Origin: Alphaproteobacteria bacterium
GTDB taxonomy: Bacteria; Pseudomonadota; Alphaproteobacteria; Elsterales; Elsteraceae
Length of the DNA stretch: 32,819 bases
Reading direction: 5' to 3'
Assembly: GCA_013298565.1 (NCBI GenBank)
Contig: JAAFIC010000033.1
Location: 1 to 32,819 of the forward strand
Shown: piece by piece, positions 31,021-32,819 of the stretch
Layout: each line of letters begins with the position of its first letter
Position numbering within the stretch: the first letter of the stretch is position 1
Position numbers and translations under genes: made by a program
Notes under the pieces: generated by a model
Database searches by the model: none
The model's input: only the letters and a program-made list of their open reading frames with translations
Told to the model about the DNA's origin: nothing

Positions 31021-32388
31021 ATGGCGGGCACCCCTTCCGGTCTGGGCGATGTGATTACCGATACGCGCCAACTGGTCGCTTATCTCGACAGCGGCTCCAA
31101 ACCCGCCGACCACTGGGCGATTGGCACGGAGCACGAAAAATTCGTCTTTCATCGCGATAGTCTCGCAGCCCCCAGCTACGACGGGCCGAACGGTATTCGC
31201 GCGCTCCTGGACGGTCTGGCGGCTGACTATGGCTGGACGCCCGTACTGGAAGGCGATCATCCGATTGCGCTAACGCGCGGTAAAGCCTCGGTCAGCCTCG
31301 AGCCGGGCGGGCAGTTCGAGCTTTCTGGCGCGCCAGTGGAAACCCTGCACGAAACCGAAGCCGAACTGCTGAACCATCTGCAAGAAGTGACCGCTATTGG
31401 CGATAAGCTCGGTCTTGGCTTCCTTAGCGCGGGCTTCAATCCGCTGGCAACACGGGCAGACGTGCCGTGGATGCCCAAGGGCCGCTATGCCATTATGAAA
31501 GCCTATATGCCGAAAGTCGGCAGCCTCGGCCTCGATATGATGCTGCGAACCTGCACCGTGCAGGTAAACCTCGATTACGGCTCCGAAGCCGATATGGTGA
31601 AGAAGTTCCGCGTGTCGCTGGCGCTGCAACCGCTGGCTACGGCGCTGTTCGCCGCCTCGCCCTTCACCGAAGGCCGCCCGAACGGCTTTCAGAGCTTCCG
31701 TAGCCACATTTGGACCGATACCGACGCCGACCGCTGCGGCATTCTGCCGTTTGTGTTCGAGGATGGCATGGGGTTCGCGCGCTATGTGGACTATATGCTC
31801 GATGTGCCGATGTATTTCGTCTATCGCGACGGCAACTATATTGATGCTTCAGGCCAGAGTTTTCGCGCCTTCATTGATGGCAAACTCCCGGCCCTGCCCG
31901 GCGCGCGCGCGCATATCGGGGATTTCATCGACCATCTTTCCACCGTTTTCCCCGAAGTGCGGCTAAAGAAGTTCCTTGAAATGCGCGGGGCCGACGCCGG
32001 GCCGACCAAGCGATTGCTGGCGCTGCCCGCCCTCTGGGTTGGGCTGCTCTACGATACGACCGCGCTCGATGCCGCCTGGGACTTGGTGAAGACCTGGACG
32101 CCGGAAGATCACGCGAGCTTACGCACCAATGTTCCGGCGCGCGGCCTTGCAACGGCGTTCAAGGGCCAAACCGTGCGGGAGGTAGCCCTGACCATGCTCG
32201 CTATCGCCCGCGAGGGCCTACGCAACCGCCGTCGCTTCAACGGCCACGGCGAGGATGAAACCCACACGCTCGATGCCCTGTTCGCCATCGCCGCCAGTGG
32301 CCGCAGCTTCGCGGATGATTTGCTGGACGCCTTCCACGGCCCCTGGCAGGGCGACGTGCGGAAGATGTATGGGGAGCGGGCGTTTTAG
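31021..32388 (+). CDS. gshA: Glutamate-cysteine ligase (plant/alphaproteobacterial type)
   Basis: A 455-residue ligase making gamma-glutamylcysteine, the first step of glutathione synthesis. It belongs to the plant-like group: WAIGTEHEKFVF (ATP/metal site), ALTRGKASVSLEPGGQFELSG, FNPLATRADVPWMPKGRYAIM, MLRTCTVQVNLDYGSEADMV, SPFTEGRPNGFQSFRSHIW and LEMRGADAGPTKRLLALPALWVGLLYD (shown in parts: LEMRGADAGPTKRLL, ALPALWVGLLYD). It follows rsmE in the same direction and probably shares its promoter. It is distinct from the YbdK-type GCS2 protein at 3588-4718. No gshB is in the window. Confidence 0.96.
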   Translation: MAGTPSGLGDVITDTRQLVAYLDSGSKPADHWAIGTEHEKFVFHRDSLAAPSYDGPNGIRALLDGLAADYGWTPVLEGDHPIALTRGKASVSLEPGGQFELSGAPVETLHETEAELLNHLQEVTAIGDKLGLGFLSAGFNPLATRADVPWMPKGRYAIMKAYMPKVGSLGLDMMLRTCTVQVNLDYGSEADMVKKFRVSLALQPLATALFAASPFTEGRPNGFQSFRSHIWTDTDADRCGILPFVFEDGMGFARYVDYMLDVPMYFVYRDGNYIDASGQSFRAFIDGKLPALPGARAHIGDFIDHLSTVFPEVRLKKFLEMRGADAGPTKRLLALPALWVGLLYDTTALDAAWDLVKTWTPEDHASLRTNVPARGLATAFKGQTVREVALTMLAIAREGLRNRRRFNGHGEDETHTLDALFAIAASGRSFADDLLDAFHGPWQGDVRKMYGERAF

Positions 32389-32407
32389 GGGGAAGGAGGT
32401 GAGGTTT

Positions 32408-32459
32408 TTGACGGCGCGGTGGTTTTCAGCAATACTAACTTTGATGGTCATTATTGCTG
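32408..32459 (+). promoter_or_regulatory. Promoter and inverted-repeat operator of the Phd-type antitoxin gene
   Basis: TTGACG (32408-32413), a 17-nt spacer and AATACT (32431-32436) form a plausible promoter. CAGCAATA (32427-32434) and TATTGCTG (32452-32459) are perfect 8-bp inverted arms, 17 nt apart, spanning the -10 box and start region. This is the usual place for autorepression by Phd/YefM antitoxins. Confidence 0.62.
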
Positions 32460-32468
32460 GGAGGACAG

Positions 32469-32696
32469 ATGAGCTTAACCCAAGTTTCTGTCGCGCAGGC
32501 TAAAGCGGAGTTTGCTGCCCTCGTATCGCGGGTGGAGGCTGGTGAGGATATTGTCGTAACCCGCAACGGAAAGCCCGTGGCGCGGCTGTCGGCCCTCACC
32601 GGGTGTCCCGCCGTTTATGGCGACCTGCGAGGCTTGCGGATCAGCGACAACCTTTCCCTCCCCGATGACGTTCTCGACGGGTTCATGCCGCGCTGA
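32469..32696 (+). CDS. Phd/YefM family antitoxin (partner toxin degraded)
   Basis: A 75-residue antitoxin of the Phd/YefM group: MSLTQVSVAQAKAEFAALVSRVEAGEDIVVTRNGKPVARL forms the DNA-binding and dimer part (shown in parts: VSVAQAKAEFAALVSRVEAG, EDIVVTRNGKPVARL). The DLRGLRISDNLSLPDDVLDGF tail would wrap the toxin. GGGAGG lies 5 nt before ATG. Such genes normally precede a VapC PIN-domain RNase; here only a short remnant of one follows. The antitoxin itself looks intact and keeps a promoter and operator-like repeat, so it may persist as a free regulator or as protection against related toxins elsewhere (inference). Confidence 0.85.
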   Translation: MSLTQVSVAQAKAEFAALVSRVEAGEDIVVTRNGKPVARLSALTGCPAVYGDLRGLRISDNLSLPDDVLDGFMPR

Positions 32697-32754
32697 AAAC
32701 CTGACGTTGCTGACCCGAGACGCCATGATTGCCCGTTACGAGGGTACCGCGTAA
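32680..32754 (+). pseudogene. VapC PIN-domain toxin remnant (C-terminal stub)
   Basis: In the frame one base after that of the antitoxin, the sequence reads AENLTLLTRDAMIARYEGTA and stop. This is the characteristic end of VapC toxins (last strand, catalytic-region TRD and the I-x-x-Y tail). The remaining ~100-110 residues, with the N-terminal DxS/T and central acidic residues, are missing. The antitoxin stop lies directly at the junction, so an internal deletion fused the end of the antitoxin gene to the end of the toxin gene. Confidence 0.7.
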
Positions 32755-32773
32755 GCGCCAACGCTCCGTTTCC

Positions 32774-32819
32774 CTACCCCCGCATCTGCCGCAGAAACTC
32801 GATCTCTTCCGGGTGCCGG
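32774..32819 (-). CDS. C-terminal end of an unidentified gene entering from beyond the window
   Basis: On the minus strand the last 15 codons read RHPEEIEFLRQMRG and stop (TAG at 32776-32774). The reading is charged and helix-like, as in a real protein end, and no gene lies on the other strand. It is too short to identify and could be chance. It would converge on the antitoxin locus. Confidence 0.35.
   Translation of the reverse strand, partial: RHPEEIEFLRQMRG

Noticed and set aside
31021-32388. gshA and the YbdK gene as recent paralogues from one duplication
   Set aside because: They share only the distant superfamily fold; their signature blocks and lengths differ throughout.
1-32819. CRISPR arrays, insertion sequences, tRNA or rRNA genes
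   Set aside because: No spaced direct-repeat array, transposase-like protein, tRNA cloverleaf or rRNA segment was recognised on reading either strand.

Overview
The window looks like chromosomal DNA of an alphaproteobacterium, most likely Rhodospirillales. It is GC-rich, and the aa3-type cytochrome oxidase cluster (coxB, coxA, ctaB, a 46-residue CoxF-like gene, ctaG, ctaE, surf1) runs straight into an M32 carboxypeptidase, thrC and an M16 processing-type peptidase. rsmE-gshA, UbiA and the HSD10-type dehydrogenase are also close to alphaproteobacterial forms. This assignment is inferred from gene order and protein character, not from a database search. No rRNA, tRNA or CRISPR array was seen.

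Layout. Positions 1-2402 (minus strand) hold a nitrate-assimilation control unit: nasT, then nasS and the start of a Tat-exported nitrate-binding protein. The nasT-nasS gap carries a sigma-54 -24/-12 promoter, two ANTAR-type hairpins and an intrinsic terminator. Positions 2501-5512 (minus) hold a YgjV membrane protein, DUF1244, a YbdK-type carboxylate-amine ligase and an N-formylglutamate amidohydrolase. Positions 5544-6251 hold a lone Abi-like HEPN gene of lower GC. Positions 6404-7433 hold an OmpA-type lipoprotein and a FecR-domain protein, followed by SCP2 (+) and tldD (-).

Positions 9763-20534 (+) are the oxidase cluster and its attached metabolic genes. CoxB, CoxA and CtaE are the catalytic subunits. 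CtaB makes heme O, CtaG delivers CuB, and Surf1 helps insert heme a. Positions 20582-21574 hold a glyoxylate/hydroxypyruvate-type reductase and 21689-22207 a secreted SH3 protein. Positions 22247-22919 hold a BrnT-type toxin with an HTH antitoxin. Next come a methyltransferase and ubiA (ubiquinone synthesis), a DUF4394 protein, an SDR dehydrogenase, a chemotaxis receptor and a K+/H+ antiporter. The window ends with rsmE, gshA, and a Phd-type antitoxin whose VapC partner survives only as a C-terminal stub.

The strongest regulatory find is the nasT-nasS leader. A nitrogen-type sigma-54 promoter starts a transcript whose first structure is a tandem A1/G4 hexaloop ANTAR target. The second hairpin shares bases with the 5' arm of the terminator. 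NasS, the nitrate sensor that sequesters NasT, therefore appears to lie under NasT antitermination itself. Accessory traits are scattered: an orphan HEPN protein, a toxin-antitoxin pair with a probably leaderless promoter and overlapping operator, and a decayed vapC locus. RsmE carries an unusual in-frame insertion in its cofactor-binding knot.
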